From NCBI RefSeq assembly GCF_024323335.1, contig NC_066584.1, positions 239,409,994 through 239,473,993 on the forward strand: 64,000 nt of DNA, read 5' to 3'. Shown piece after piece: positions 22,401 to 33,675 of this stretch. The notes below the pieces were generated by a model. That model was not told where the DNA came from. It saw nothing but the letters and a program-made list of their open reading frames with translations, and did no database searches. The translations under genes and the position numbers were made by a program. The stretch is from Lathyrus oleraceus (taxonomy: Eukaryota > Streptophyta > Magnoliopsida > Fabales > Fabaceae). Each line of letters opens with the position of its first letter. Position 1 is the stretch's first letter.

Positions 22401-23525
22401 AAGGTGACGGTGGCGAGAGCAATGGTCGAGGGTTTGCGATGAAACTGAAGGAGCTTGCGGAGGGTTTATGATGAAGAACGGCGGCGGATGAAGGTTGAAG
22501 GGGGTTAACGGCGGAGTTTCGTGTGGGTTTTGAGTGTGGGTTGCTTCTGTTGAGAGGTTACGGTAAGGGCGATGAAGGAGGGTTTTGTGGGTTGTGCGAG
22601 CTTGAGCTCGTGGCGGTGGAGATCGTGGATTCGCCGGTAGATTCGCGGCGGCTGAGGGTTTGAAGCGGTTTGAAGATGATTGACGGTGGAGGAGGGTTGT
22701 TTATGGTGTGTGGCCGCGTGATTTTGTGAGGAAGAGAGGGAATTGTGAAGGCTTTTTGGAGAGTGAATGAAGGAGTGTTCGTGAATCAGAGAGGAGAGGG
22801 AATTTAGAGGGAGAGAACATGTGAGTGGTTTTTGAGCAAGAAATCAGAGAGTGGGAAATACGTCTGTGAGGATAAGAGGACGCGTGGAGGAGATAGACGT
22901 GAGATTTGTGAGAGAGTGAATAGTGAGTGTGTGAGCGTTATGAAGACGTTGGGGAGCCAGATGGAAGAGATCTTTTTAGATCTTTTTTTTTATTTTTTTT
23001 CTTGTAGTCGTTAGAGGAGAGAGATATAAAGAGATTTTTTTTGTTTTTTATGCAAAGAAGGAATCCAATGCACACAATATATACATTTATTAATACACTT
23101 GTTATTTATTTAAACAAACTAAAATCAACAAAGAAAAAACTAATTACTATTTGATTCTAATTAATATCTAAGAAAAACTAACTAATATTTAATTAAATAC
23201 CATTCTAATTTCTTTAATTAAATATCAAAAAATATTTGACCAATTAAAAAAAAAATCGGATGTACATTTTATTCGGAAAAATTAAACCAATCACACTAAA
23301 ATTGTCAGCACAAAACCTATTATTAAAAAATACACTACTTCCTCAAATTTTGACGATTCGACCGATTTGTCTGTATTCTCAAATAAATTCAATCTGACTG
23401 ACATTTCAGGCGTTGTTCATGATGCAAATGTATGTCATGTTATGCATATGATGCTAAATTAAAAATTGAAATTAATTCTACGAAAATTCAAATATGCCCG
23501 GACAAAATTGGGGTATGACAGAGAG

Positions 23526-23854
23526 CTTGATTGAAATTGAGTTGCACCCGTGAGGTTTACAAAACAACCTTTAGGGTTTATGTGAGGCAAATGTGATTCT
23601 GTGCAGTTGAGTTCCCTTCAGGGTTTGGAGGCTGCTCTGAACTTTGTTAGCTCTTCTCTCACTATCTTTTTCCTCAGGGTTTTGTTCCAAGGAAACCTCA
23701 GAGTATTTTAGCTTCTCTTTTTTTTCTCAAGTGAAGCCTTGGTATTTATAGACTGAATTTCATGGTTTTGTGGGCTCAAATGAGAGAGGCCCAAGTCCAA
23801 AAAAATTTGTTATATTTTATTTATTTTTTTATTATTATTTTTATTTATTTATTT

Positions 23855-23885
<31 letters not shown>

Positions 23886-23990
23886 TTCGTTTTTTTTTTT
23901 TAAGTTTCTAATTCTGATTGACATGATGAAATGCAATATGAAATGCTAAATGAATGCATGAATGAGGAGGGCAAATTTTGGGGTGTTACA
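23526..23990 (-). repeat. LTR of element A, 5' part (U3 side)
   Basis: It continues the LTR interrupted at 8311 and ends GGGTGTTACA (LTR start TGTAACACCCC on the - strand). A TATA-like TCTATAAATACC lies at 23741-23752 (- strand), the likely promoter of element A. A (TTTA)n-like low-complexity tract lies at 23813-23886. Confidence 0.85.
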
Positions 23991-25134
23991 GTCTTGAACT
24001 TTGGTCTTCAAAGGGTAGCGATTCTCCACGTCGTGACCGGGAGCACCAGAATGGAAAACACAGTGTAATTCGGGCTTATACCACCACTGGGGGTTAGTAG
24101 GTATAGCCGGTGGGTCTCGCGGAGTAATCAACTTCCTCTCTATCAAAGAGGGATATAGCTCTGCATACGTCATCGGAATAGGATCGAAGGTGACCCTTTT
24201 CCTCTCGTAACTTATGCTGGTTTGATTATTGTTTCGAGGCTGGTAGGCCTGCTGTTGTGAACGGTGTTGTTGTTGTTGATATTGCGGATGTGGTGGTTGC
24301 TGATTGTTGTTGTGATGCTGAAATTGTTGATTATCTCTGAAGACAGGTGCTATATGAGCCACCTGGTGCTGGTTACCGTCGGGACGCCATATCCACATTG
24401 TACTTGTATTGCTTGACGAAGGCCTCGCCAAGATCGTTGAAGGATCGGATGTTCGTACTGTCTAAACCCATGTACCAACGCAAAGCAGCACCGGACAAAC
24501 TGTCCTGAAAGTAGTGGATGAGCAGTTGGTCATTGTCGGTCTGAGTCGACATTTTCCTGGCATACATGACCAGGTGGCTGAAAGGGCAAGTATTTCCTTT
24601 GTATTTTTCAAAGTCAGGGACCTTGAATTTCACAGGGATCTTCACATTAGGAACCAAGAAGAGTTCGACAGCAGACTTGCCGAAAAGATCCTTTCCTCTG
24701 AGAGTTTTCAATTCCTTGCGAAGCTCAAGAAATTGATCGTTCATAGCGTCCATCTTCTCATAGACATCTGGGCCCTCTGACGGCTCAGAATGATAGATGG
24801 TGTCGTCTACTCTAGGCAGAGTATGCACGACAGGAGGAGGAACAACAAGGACCGAGCTAGATGCCGACATAGAAGCAAAGGTAGGAGCAGGACCCTAGGG
24901 CATGAAATTGGGAGGCATCCCCCACGGGAATCCGGCTGGCATGGCCGTTGGAGAAAAGTATGCACTGGCTGTGGGCATAGTCGAGGAGATAATCTCAGAG
25001 ATGACTGTCCTTTGGGGAGGAGTTGAAGGTGTCGGAGAAGACTGGCTCTGGGAAGCCATGAATGACTCCATTAAGGCACTTAATCTGGCCACTTCCTCTT
25101 TCAGCTCGCGGTTCTCTTGTTCCAAATGATCCAT
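23991..25134 (-). pseudogene. Element C gag, broken and truncated
   Basis: The likely start is at 25134 (MDHLEQENRELKEEVARLSALM, a coiled coil). An in-frame stop lies at 24895-24897. The capsid domain follows (FKVPDFEKYKG ... HYFQDSLSGAALRWYMGL ... GEAFVKQYKYNVDMA). Just after it, near 24380-24425, the frame changes and sequence is missing compared with element A: the reading goes straight to a glutamine/histidine/asparagine-rich linker (23946-24431 frame), then PIPMTYAELYPSL and a zinc-knuckle-like CVFHSGAPGHDVEN whose last cysteine is lost. Coding stops at 23991 (KVQD), where the LTR of A begins. Confidence 0.82.
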
Positions 25135-25458
25135 CAGTCTTGAAATGTTGGCTCTGGTGTAGTACCGGTGAGTCAGCTTGTCTTCAAAATAAATGAAGAA
25201 CACAGAGTTAGACCACAGGACAAAAAGTCGGGAACAAAACCTGCTTATGCACATGATGCATGCAATGCTTGTGCACATGATTTGTTTTTTTCTTTCAAAG
25301 GAACTTTAGGGTTCTATTTGCAAAGTTTAGAAGTATTAAACATTTATCACATATGGAAATATCTCATTAAATAATATCTGGAAACATTTTTACACTAAAG
25401 AAGTACAGTTTTGGTAACCAGATACAAGAGAGAAGGGAAATAAACATCTTATGGATCT

Positions 25459-26906
25459 CTAGAAGCAATCGTCCAAAGCTCTGGACACAGGAAGATAAGA
25501 TGCACGAAGCCTCTTCACCTCCCTCTCGTAGGCTGCCTCCATATCTGCCTTCTCCTTGGCGAGTCGATCGTACTTCCTCTTCCAGAACTTGGAAGACTGA
25601 GGAAGTAGATAAGTTCATGTATCATCAGGATCATCAATAACCTGATGTTTGAGGAACTCTATCAAAGCATCCTTCTCCTTGATCTGTTGAAGCAACTTCT
25701 CTCTTTCACGGATCCAAGCACGTGATCGGTCTTCGTCTCTCAACTCCTCTACTCCTTGGTCAGGGAGGGTTGAAGGCCCAGCCATAACCAAAGGTGTAGG
25801 TCTTGGATACTCGTAAGGCATGAGATACTCAAACGCTCTCTTCTTAACCCAAGCAGTGTAAGGCTCCATAGCAACACAATTCTTAGGACCCAATTCTTTC
25901 CTTCCTTTCCTATGAATCTTGCGCCAAGCACGGACCATTCTGCCCTTCAGGTCTTGGGGATCTTTACCCTCCTGAAAGAACACACCCTCTAACAGAATGT
26001 TATTAGGGTTATCCTTTAGGGGGAACCCAAGCTGACGACGTGCCAAAACAGGGTTGTAGTTAATCCCACCACATATACCAAGAAAAGGTACATTTGAGAA
26101 TTCACCATAAGAGTCGATAATCTGCACACCATCATACACACGGTTGTACCAAGAGATATCATCATTAGTGAGAGACATAAGTCTCGTGGACCACCGTAGA
26201 CATCCTTTGTTCTCCTTGAAGGCGACCGTCTGCGGTAAGTGAGAAATAAACCACTTATACAACAAAGGAAAATAGCACACAATGGCGCCACCACCCTTTG
26301 CATTCCTCATATGCAAAGAAAAATAAGTGTCACCCAACAGAGTCGGAACGGGATTAAGAGTAGAGAAGATCCTAATAGCATTCATATCCACAAACTTGTC
26401 GATGTTGGGGAACAACACTAACCCATAAATGAGAAGCACAAATATGGCCTCAAAGGCGTCCTCACTCATGGCCTTCCCATACACAGTAGCTTGAGCGATG
26501 AGGAACTCAGAAGGGAGACCTTGAATTCCACCATTGGTAGTCATATGAGCACTAACCAGAGATTCATCTATATGCAACATGTCTGCTATCTCTTGAAAAG
26601 TAGGAACATTCTCCAAGCCACTGAACGACAACTGGTCTAGAATAGGTATGCCCACAAGATAGGCATACTCCTCAAGCGTGGGCAAAAGCTGAAAATCCGG
26701 AAACGTGAACGATACAAAGGATCATAAAACTGCACCAATACACTCATCAACCCTTCATCCACCTGAGTAGTCAGAAGCGGAAGAAGCTTCCCAAAACGAG
26801 CCTTGAAACCCAAGGGATCTAATACATAAGATGTCAAATTCCTTAACTCTTTCAAGTCTGGTTGTCTGAAACTGTACTTCTTTGTATTCCTTCTTTGTCT
26901 TTCCAT
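25459..26906 (-). pseudogene. Element C ORF1, Ogre-specific protein (DUF7745-type), broken
   Basis: ORF1 of unknown function lies upstream of gag in Ogre elements. The start at 26906 reads MERQRRNTKKYSF. The frame shifts once near 26705-26712, then is open from YAYLVGIPILDQLSF to a TGA at 25615-25617, after which the same frame continues to a natural-looking end (SKFWKRKYDRLAKEKADM ... TAG at 25459-25461). It matches ORF1 of element E over its length: (F/L)PTLEEYAYLVGIPILDQ, FLIYGL-like VLLIYGLVLFPN, NPVPTLLGDTYFSLH, WFISHLPQ, FSNVPFLGICGGINYNP, MEPYTAWVKKRA. I recall this domain as DUF7745 in plant annotations; the name needs a profile search. Confidence 0.82.
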
Positions 26907-28677
26907 GTCTGAAAATTTTGAAAATAGACCTCTTAAGTTCCTTGAAAATTTTCTTATTATTTTGATGATATGAATGCAAATGGGTACATGAATGCATGAA
27001 TGCAACAATCACACTCAAGGATCAAGCAAAGCACACCAAACAAAGGTCATGGGATGGATCATGTTATCCTTAATATCAACCATCCATTTTGGTGGATTAT
27101 GGTTTACACCTTATCAACACCCAAGTTCCATTGATATTAAGGATACCTGAACGGATCAACCATGAATCAAGGGTTTGTTGCAAGTCACGAGCATGGAGTT
27201 TAGGTTAAGAACCACCCAAAGGGAGTGTACTAAGGTTTAAACCTGCCAAACATGTTCTACAAAAGGTTCCCATAGTCATCATCCCATCTTTTGGATATTA
27301 TCGGAGAAACGACTACTCGTATTCCAAAAATATTCTCAAGAGAGACTCTTATGAGTGTAGTATCGCGTAACAATCGTATCAAATCTTACACTTGAACGAC
27401 TTTCGCACTACATCCTACGAGGCTAAGATGGGTTTGGTAAACTAAGGTCCTTGGCTTCTAAGGTCTATATTGGAAAGAGTAATGTCTAACCACAACTACT
27501 TGTGTGACATTATTGATCCCAACATAACCTCCACCATGTGAATGGACTTGCAAGTCAACTTGCTAAGGAATAACTCCACACAAGTCAACAAGACTACGCC
27601 ATTCTCCTATCCTAAGTGCACTCGAGTCCGGGTATAGAACTCATTTCACAAAGATCACCAAGCATACAAGGAATTAATATTCAAACAATTCAATCATTAC
27701 ATACAATACAGTAATCCCAAATTGCACAAAAATATGTCACAAAAAAAATAAAAAATAAACCCCTTAAGTATTCCTTAACTCTTTCAAATCTGGTTGTCTG
27801 AAACTGTACTTCTTTGTATTCCTTCTTTGTCTTTCCATGTCTGAAAATTTGCAAATAGACCCCTTAAGTTCCTTGAAAAGTTTCTTCGTTATTGATGATT
27901 TGGATGCAAATGGGTGCATGAATGCATGAATGCAACAATCACACTCAAGGATCAAGCAAAGCACACCAAACAAAGGTCATGGGATGGATCATATCATCCC
28001 TAATATCAATCATCTATTTTGGTGGATTATGGTTTACACCTTATCAACACCCAAGTTCCATTGATATTAAGGATCTATGAACGGATCAACCACGAATCAA
28101 GGGTTTGTTGCGAGTCACGAGCATGGAGTCTCGGTTAAGAACCACCCAAAGGGAGTGTACTAGAGTTTAAACCTGCCAAACATGTTCTACAAGAGGTTCC
28201 CATAGTCATCATCCCATCTTTCGGATATTATCGGAGAAACGACTACTCGTATTCCAAAAATATTCTCAAGAGAGACTCTTATGAGTGTAGTATCGCGTAA
28301 CAATCGTATCAAATCTTACACTTGAACGACTTTCGCACTACATCCTAAGAATAGGCCAAGATGGGCTTGGTAAACTAAGGTTCTTGGCTTCTAAGGTCTA
28401 TACTGGAAAGAGTAATGTCTAACCACAACTACTTGTGTGACATTATTGATCCCAACATGACCTCCACCAAGTGAATGGACTTGCAAGTCAACTTGCTAAG
28501 GAATAACTCCACACAAGTCAACAAGAATATGTCATTCTCCTATCCTAAGTGCACTCGAGTCCGGGTATAGAACTCATCTCACAAAGATCACCAAGCATAC
28601 ACGAAATTAATATTCAAGCAATTCAATCATTACATACAATACAGTAATCCCAAATTGCATAAAAATATGTCACAAAA
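26841..28677 (-). repeat. Tandem duplication (about 900 bp) covering the leader and ORF1 start of element C
   Basis: Copy 1 is about 26841-27740 and copy 2 about 27774-28677. They share the ORF1 start and about 20 codons, GGATGGATCAT, an ACTACTCGTATTCC segment, GTCAACTTGCTAAGG and the CAGTAATCCCAAATTG end. Base differences and small indels are spread along both, so the duplication is not recent. The upstream copy leaves a 24-codon frame (27764-27838) starting with the same ORF1 N-terminus. Confidence 0.85.
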
Positions 28678-28723
28678 CAGTACAACAAGTATGAAAAGTA
28701 GGCAAAACCCACTAGGCAAAGTG

Positions 28724-28741
28724 TCCCCAGCAGAGTCGCCA
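28724..28741 (-). other. Primer binding site of element C
   Basis: The same 18-base tRNA-Arg-type site on the - strand, six bases from the LTR end at 28748. Confidence 0.9.
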
Positions 28742-28930
28742 CTTTTCTGTAGCGGGGTATTCGTTACCATTAGAGATATTGACTAAATCCAAGGTAAATC
28801 ATACAAGTTGAGTCGCCACCGCACTTCTATTTATCCAAAGGAATGGTTAGAAAGCGAACAAAAACCTAAAAGTTTTATCGAATCAAAAACTAGTGAAAAA
28901 GAGACAGAGATCTGGGTAAGGGGGTTGGTA

Positions 28931-28979
28931 ATGCAATGGGAAGGTATTAGGCACCCAAAACATCCTAGGTACTCCTAGG
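28931..28979 (-). promoter_or_regulatory. Double-hairpin module in LTR C
   Basis: Hairpin 1 CCTAG-GAGTAC-CTAGG; hairpin 2 TGGG/CCCA inner stem and ATG/CAT closing pairs around TGCCTAATACCTT. Both stems have bases unlike other families yet stay paired. Confidence 0.6.
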
Positions 28980-29109
28980 GAGCCCTTTTCACACTTGTGG
29001 TAAGGTTGCTGTTTTTTTTTGTGAAAATTTGTTTGTGCAAACATGATTGAAGAGATGAGAAGAGAATATACAAGTTATTTACATTTTGTGTTTGGATGGA
29101 TGAACCCAT

Positions 29110-29159
29110 TGCCTACATACCATCTTAAAAAAGATTAGGTTCAAAACCTCGTAGTTCGG
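29110..29159 (-). promoter_or_regulatory. CCGAACTACG hairpin module in LTR C
   Basis: Inner stem ATCTT/AAGAT with loop TTTT, a completely different stem between the same conserved flanks (CCGAACTACG and ATGTAGGCA). Confidence 0.5.
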
Positions 29160-32100
29160 GGTAAAAATCTCAAAATGAGTTGGTGAATTGATTGGTCCAA
29201 AAGCCTTAAGGTCTTTTGTTATCCAAGGGAGAAAACTCAACCTAAAACCACAAGTCCACCATGTGAGGATAGCTTGGACATGCTAGTGAGGGGTTAACCC
29301 TATAATAAGCATGGAAGACTCATTGTCCATCACTAAGGATATAGGTGAGTATTACATCTACCACAAAGATAACTCAAACCTAATAGCTAAAGGTTATGAA
29401 AGATTTGATTAAGGAAGTGGCCATTGGAACCACAAAAAAGACATTTGAATGTGTTATATTTACCAATTAGAAGTATATACAAAATGGTCAAAGTTGACTT
29501 AAAGATTCAATCCAAAATAAGTGTTATGAAAAGAAGGTTTGAAAATCAAAAGCATAAGGCTTAGGCTTCTAATGTTGAAAACAAATGTTAGATGTTTGCA
29601 CAAAAGTTTTGGCTTGGGTTAGATTGGGAAGAAGAAGAAGAAGGGCTAAAGTCCTAAGCATGTAAGAGGGTAAGGGAAAATAAACAAAACCAAAATTGAG
29701 TTCCTCTCTTGAGATCATATTGATGATCCAAGTAGCTCTCATCCTTTGGAATAAGCAAGCAAATAAGCATAAACTCAAGCAATCAACAATCAAATGAACT
29801 TGGAAAAGCTCCTCAATGCATCTTGGATCTCTCTCACTTGGAAGCTCATGGTAATGGTTCCTTAATTAAGCTCAAGTTGGAACTCCTAACACAAGAAAAC
29901 ACACATTAAAAGGTTCTATAATACAATCAAAGAATGGACAAGAGGGAGTTTAGAATATGGTCCTTTCAATGTTCATCTTCAAGCTTAAGCATTCTAAAGG
30001 CCCAATGCCTAGTTGCTCTCTGACTTTTTATAGCACTCTAAAGGCCCAATGTCTAGTTGCTCTTTGACTCCAAATTTGCATAGGGAATGTCCTAGAAACT
30101 AAGTTCATTTTGTCCAATTCTTTGCATTTGGTTCACAACAAACAGACAAACACAAACACAAAAGATATATACACAATTATGTGCTCAAATGAGCAAAAAG
30201 CAAATGGCATTAACATAAACATGTGCTCAAGTGAGCAAAGAGAAAAGCAAATGGATAATATGTGCAAGAATATTAAATTGCATAAAAGTAAAGAGCAAAA
30301 AGTAAATGTTAATGGTTAATGGTTAGTGTTAGTAGTTAGTGTGCCATAAGGCAAATTTAGCGCTATGTTAAGCAATCGTAATTGGACTTATGTAGAAGTC
30401 ACAACTATCTGAGGCCGGTCAATAATAATGTAGGCAACAACACAAGTTAGAAATCTTGATTAGTGAACCAAGTTCCAACAACTTGCCATGCCAAAAAGAA
30501 AAAAAGAGAATTGATCTTGTATTGGTTTAAGTCTTTTGTATGTTTAGGAAATAACCTATCCTTAATGCAAAGCCATTCACTTGATCAATTGATCAAGATG
30601 AATTAGATTTGAATCAAGGAAGATTAAGCCTCCCTAATCAATGCTAACTTATCAACCTTTAACTCATTGATCAAAAAGAAAGAAGAAGAAGAAGAAGAAG
30701 AAGAAGAAGAATGGATTATGAAATGGAAAGATTAAAATGCATAAGGTGAAATAAAAATGTACCAATCCATGTGTATTGACCAAATGACATTGAAAGTCAA
30801 AGTCAAACAATAAGAAATCAGAAATGAAATGAAGATTGGAGGTCAAACAATAAGCAAAATATTTTTGGCATTTTTAATATTAAAATAAACTTGAATTAAA
30901 AATAAAAGAAAAGGTCAAACTTCAAAATCACTTCAAATCAACCTTGAAAGGTCCAAGTGATTTATCCCAAGCTCAACAAGGTCAAACAAAGTTTGACAAA
31001 AAATTTCAGCATTTTTAAAAGTCAGAAACTATTTTTAATCAATTAAAAATGAATAAAAATAACCTAATTGAACTAAAATCTCAAATAAATCTCAAATCAA
31101 TTAAAAAATTGATGAGAATATTTTTCATAGATTCATCATCATTCAAATAGGTTAGGAAAATATTTTTGTATTTTTTGAATATCAAAAACTATTTAAAATG
31201 AATTAAAAATAACCAGAAAAGAGAAAATTCACAAAAAATATCAAATGGTGAAATAAAAAATATTAAAAATCAAAATCAGAAACTAGAATTTATTTGGAGA
31301 AGAATGCAATTGGTCCCATATTTTTTGGATTTAAAATGAAGAAGATATGAATTTTTGAAAATAATGGAAATAAAAGAAATAAAATCAGAAAATAAGAAAT
31401 AAGAAAAATCAGGAAGCGTTGGATTGGAATTCATTAATTGACGTGGCGCATTAGAGGGTTGGGAGACGCGCGCGCATGGTGTACTTGAGTCAACAACATC
31501 ACACATGGCATTAAATGAAGTCAATCAAACGGAGCGTTGAGATTAGATCAGAGTCAAAGGATCTAATGGCCATGGACTCATCCACGTGGGGACGGTGGTG
31601 GAAACCACCGTCTTCTCCGGTGAGACTCACCGTCCGACCAAAATTTGCAGGTTTTTAAAACTCAATTAAAATGCACGATTCATACATCGTTGGAAAGCTG
31701 AGATGATGTACATCATCCCTATACCACTCAATTCCACTCTAGATCTCTATATTGAGAGAAATCAGAGATGGAAATTCTATGGTGTTCATGTGAACTTCAT
31801 GGATTTCAACAATTAAGCACTCAAAACAATTGCCTATATGAAGAGGACTTCAACCAACACAATATCCAATCAAATAGATCAATAAATGGTGAGTTTCGAA
31901 GAGAAAACCAGTTGAAGAACAACCTTGAATTCTGGAGATTTGAGCTTGCTTCCTTTGGCCAAACAAAAGATCAATGGAGTGTGAGAGAGAGGTCTAGGAA
32001 CTTTAGATCTAGAAATTCAACCTGATTTAGTTGAATTTCAGATATGAGAAATTGAAGAAAATTGAAAGAGTTCCTTTAGGTGTGGCTCGGTTTTCAGTTC

Positions 32101-33675
32101 AGCAGCATTTCAGGTTAATTCATGGATGAAATTTGAATGGAGTGAGGCTCTTATTTATAGATGGAAAGGCAAGGTAAGTGTGATCAAAGTCGTGTGCATG
32201 AAATTGGATATTCATTGCATGGGCTTGCATGATCATTCAAAAGGCCCAAATTCAATGCCAAATGCACTCTGAAGCATAATTGAGCTGAAATGGTCGTGGA
32301 ATTGGCAATGCACAAGCTTGTATAATGAGTTCCATCATGTTATGCATAATCATGCCTAAAACTTCTCCTCTTCGAATATGCCACTTGCCAAATCCAAACA
32401 TGAGCATGTGAGTAATGGTTGGAAAGGTTTTGATGTAAGGAACAATTGTTATGTTGGGAAAAAATCCATTTGAAGTGTGGAAATTGGTGAAATTTGAGTT
32501 TAAAGTGCAAGGTGCAAAACATGTAAAGGCAAAGTTTCTAAATTTGGCCAATGTTCAAGCCCTTCTGTTTTGATGATGCAAGCCCCAAATGAAAAAACCT
32601 CCAACATCAAAGTTGTATATCTATTCAAGACAATCAAAATGGACTTAAATTTTGAAGCATTTGGATTTTTGATGAAAGAGTTATGGGCACTTGAAGTTGG
32701 ACTTTTTTGCCTTTCAATGCATTTGGTCCAAAGTGACCTATAATGTTTTGCATTATAACATGTATTTCATTTGAGATTTTGAAATTTTGTTCAACATAAC
32801 ATTTGAAGTAGACATCTTAAGATTTCCAATTAATTTGATCCCACCTTAAAATCATAAAAAATGAATGAGTTATGTCCTTGGGAAGTTGACCCATAATTAG
32901 GGTTTCAGTCAAAATGCCCTATAATGTCTTGGAATGGGAGATGACCTTCCCAGCTTCAAATAAATTTTTGATGAACATGAAAGTTGTTCATATTGTCCTT
33001 AAGAACATGTTTTCTTTTGGTATCATCTCCATTTGACCAACACATAAAAAGTTAGGTCTCAGTGCATTCCAAAATAGTCAGATGAATTGACTGATCAACT
33101 TCTCAAGTCCACCACTCATATCTTGATGAATTGATGATTGAGGATACTCAAATAAGTTCAAATATGCATGAAATGATGAATTAAAGAACTTCCCTTAATT
33201 GTATTTGATCATGGGCTGAGGTTGCTTCAAGAGCAAGGCATTGTGGTGCACAAATGAATTGGGGTTTCTTTGGGGGACAAACCTCAAACCCTTTGACTTA
33301 CTTTGATCAAAATGATGAATTGAGATGCTAGGGAGGCATTTTTGATGGAGGAGAGCTTTGGGAACCATTACCATGCTTGATTTCATCTCCTCTTGACCTT
33401 ATCATTGCACAAAAGATCTCCTAGAAGTTTTGGACCTTGTGATTGCTCAAGCTACAAACAAAAGATATTAGTGACATATTTTTGTGCTTTTTGTTAGTAA
33501 AAAAAGTGAGAAAAGCAATAATATACAATTCAAGCATGCTTGGTGATCTCAAACCACTACAAGAGGTCCCACCCAAAGGCAAAGGGAACCAAGATGCTTA
33601 TGATCCTTGAGGCAATGCAAATGCAATGTTATGATGCCATGAGGGATCTTAGGGACAAAATTAGGGTCTTACAAT

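Larger units (their letters stand above)
8312..23520 (-). mobile_element. Element B: complete non-autonomous Ogre-derived LTR retrotransposon, 15.2 kb
   Basis: Both LTRs are present (8312-12801 and 19028-23520), with TG...CA ends and a perfect 5-bp target duplication GAGAG at 8307-8311 and 23521-23525. On the - strand the order is 5' LTR (19028-23520), 3-base spacer, PBS (19007-19024), leader, 125-codon gag N-terminus, long noncoding region, tandem array, polypurine tract (TAGGGGCAGC at 12802-12811, - strand), 3' LTR. No protease, RT, RNase H or integrase was found in the 6,226-bp interior, so it must depend on a helper. By eye the first 1,000 bp of the two LTRs differ at about eight positions, indicating a recent insertion. 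Confidence 0.92.
19028..23520 (-). repeat. LTR of element B (5' LTR of the - strand element)
   Basis: 4,493 bp, colinear with 8312-12801 and almost identical. Differences seen early on include one base in an A-run, C/T at the hairpin-2 arm (ACGTAAGGGG here versus ACGCAAGGGG), and a few transitions. The LTR start on the - strand is TGTCATACCCCAATTTTG. Confidence 0.92.
1..23990 (-). mobile_element. Element A: Tat/Ogre-type Ty3/gypsy retrotransposon, partial, interrupted by element B
   Basis: Reading on the - strand, the element runs from its 5' LTR start (TGTAACACCCC at 23990) through the LTR, the PBS, gag-protease, RNase H and integrase tail to its 3' noncoding region at the left edge. Its 3' LTR lies outside the window. 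Element B (8312-23520) sits inside the 5' LTR. The spliced LTR is about 1.72 kb. There is no ORF1 between PBS and gag, unlike elements C and E. The right flank 23991-23995 (GTCTT) is gag of element C, so A inserted into C. RT and integrase cores are deleted, so the copy cannot be autonomous. Confidence 0.85.
23991..33673 (-). mobile_element. Element C: Ogre element, 5' half
   Basis: The - strand order is 5' LTR (28748-33673), PBS, duplicated leader, ORF1 (broken), gag (broken). It is cut in gag at 23991 by element A; the rest lies left of the window. Its right flank is copia pol (33674 onward), so C inserted into element D. The LTR start is TGTAAGACCCTAATTTTG. Confidence 0.88.
28748..33673 (-). 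repeat. 5' LTR of element C
   Basis: 4,926 bp. The + strand starts TGTAGCGGGG and ends GGGTCTTACA. A TATA-like CTATAAATAA lies at 32151-32160 (- strand). It contains a (GAA)n microsatellite at 30674-30710, an AT-rich block at 30850-31420, and no supported gene. Confidence 0.85.

Noticed and set aside
21994..22422. 142-codon proline/serine-rich frame in the right LTR of B
   Set aside because: It lies in a GC-rich block of an LTR, has low-complexity composition, and no frame of this length is seen in the nearly identical left LTR; read as chance.
23813..23886. (TTTA)n tract as possible origin or matrix attachment signal
   Set aside because: A plain microsatellite within an LTR; nothing else supports a function.
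32252..32551. Short - strand frames in LTR C near the TATA box
   Set aside because: No similarity to known proteins and LTR location; chance frames.
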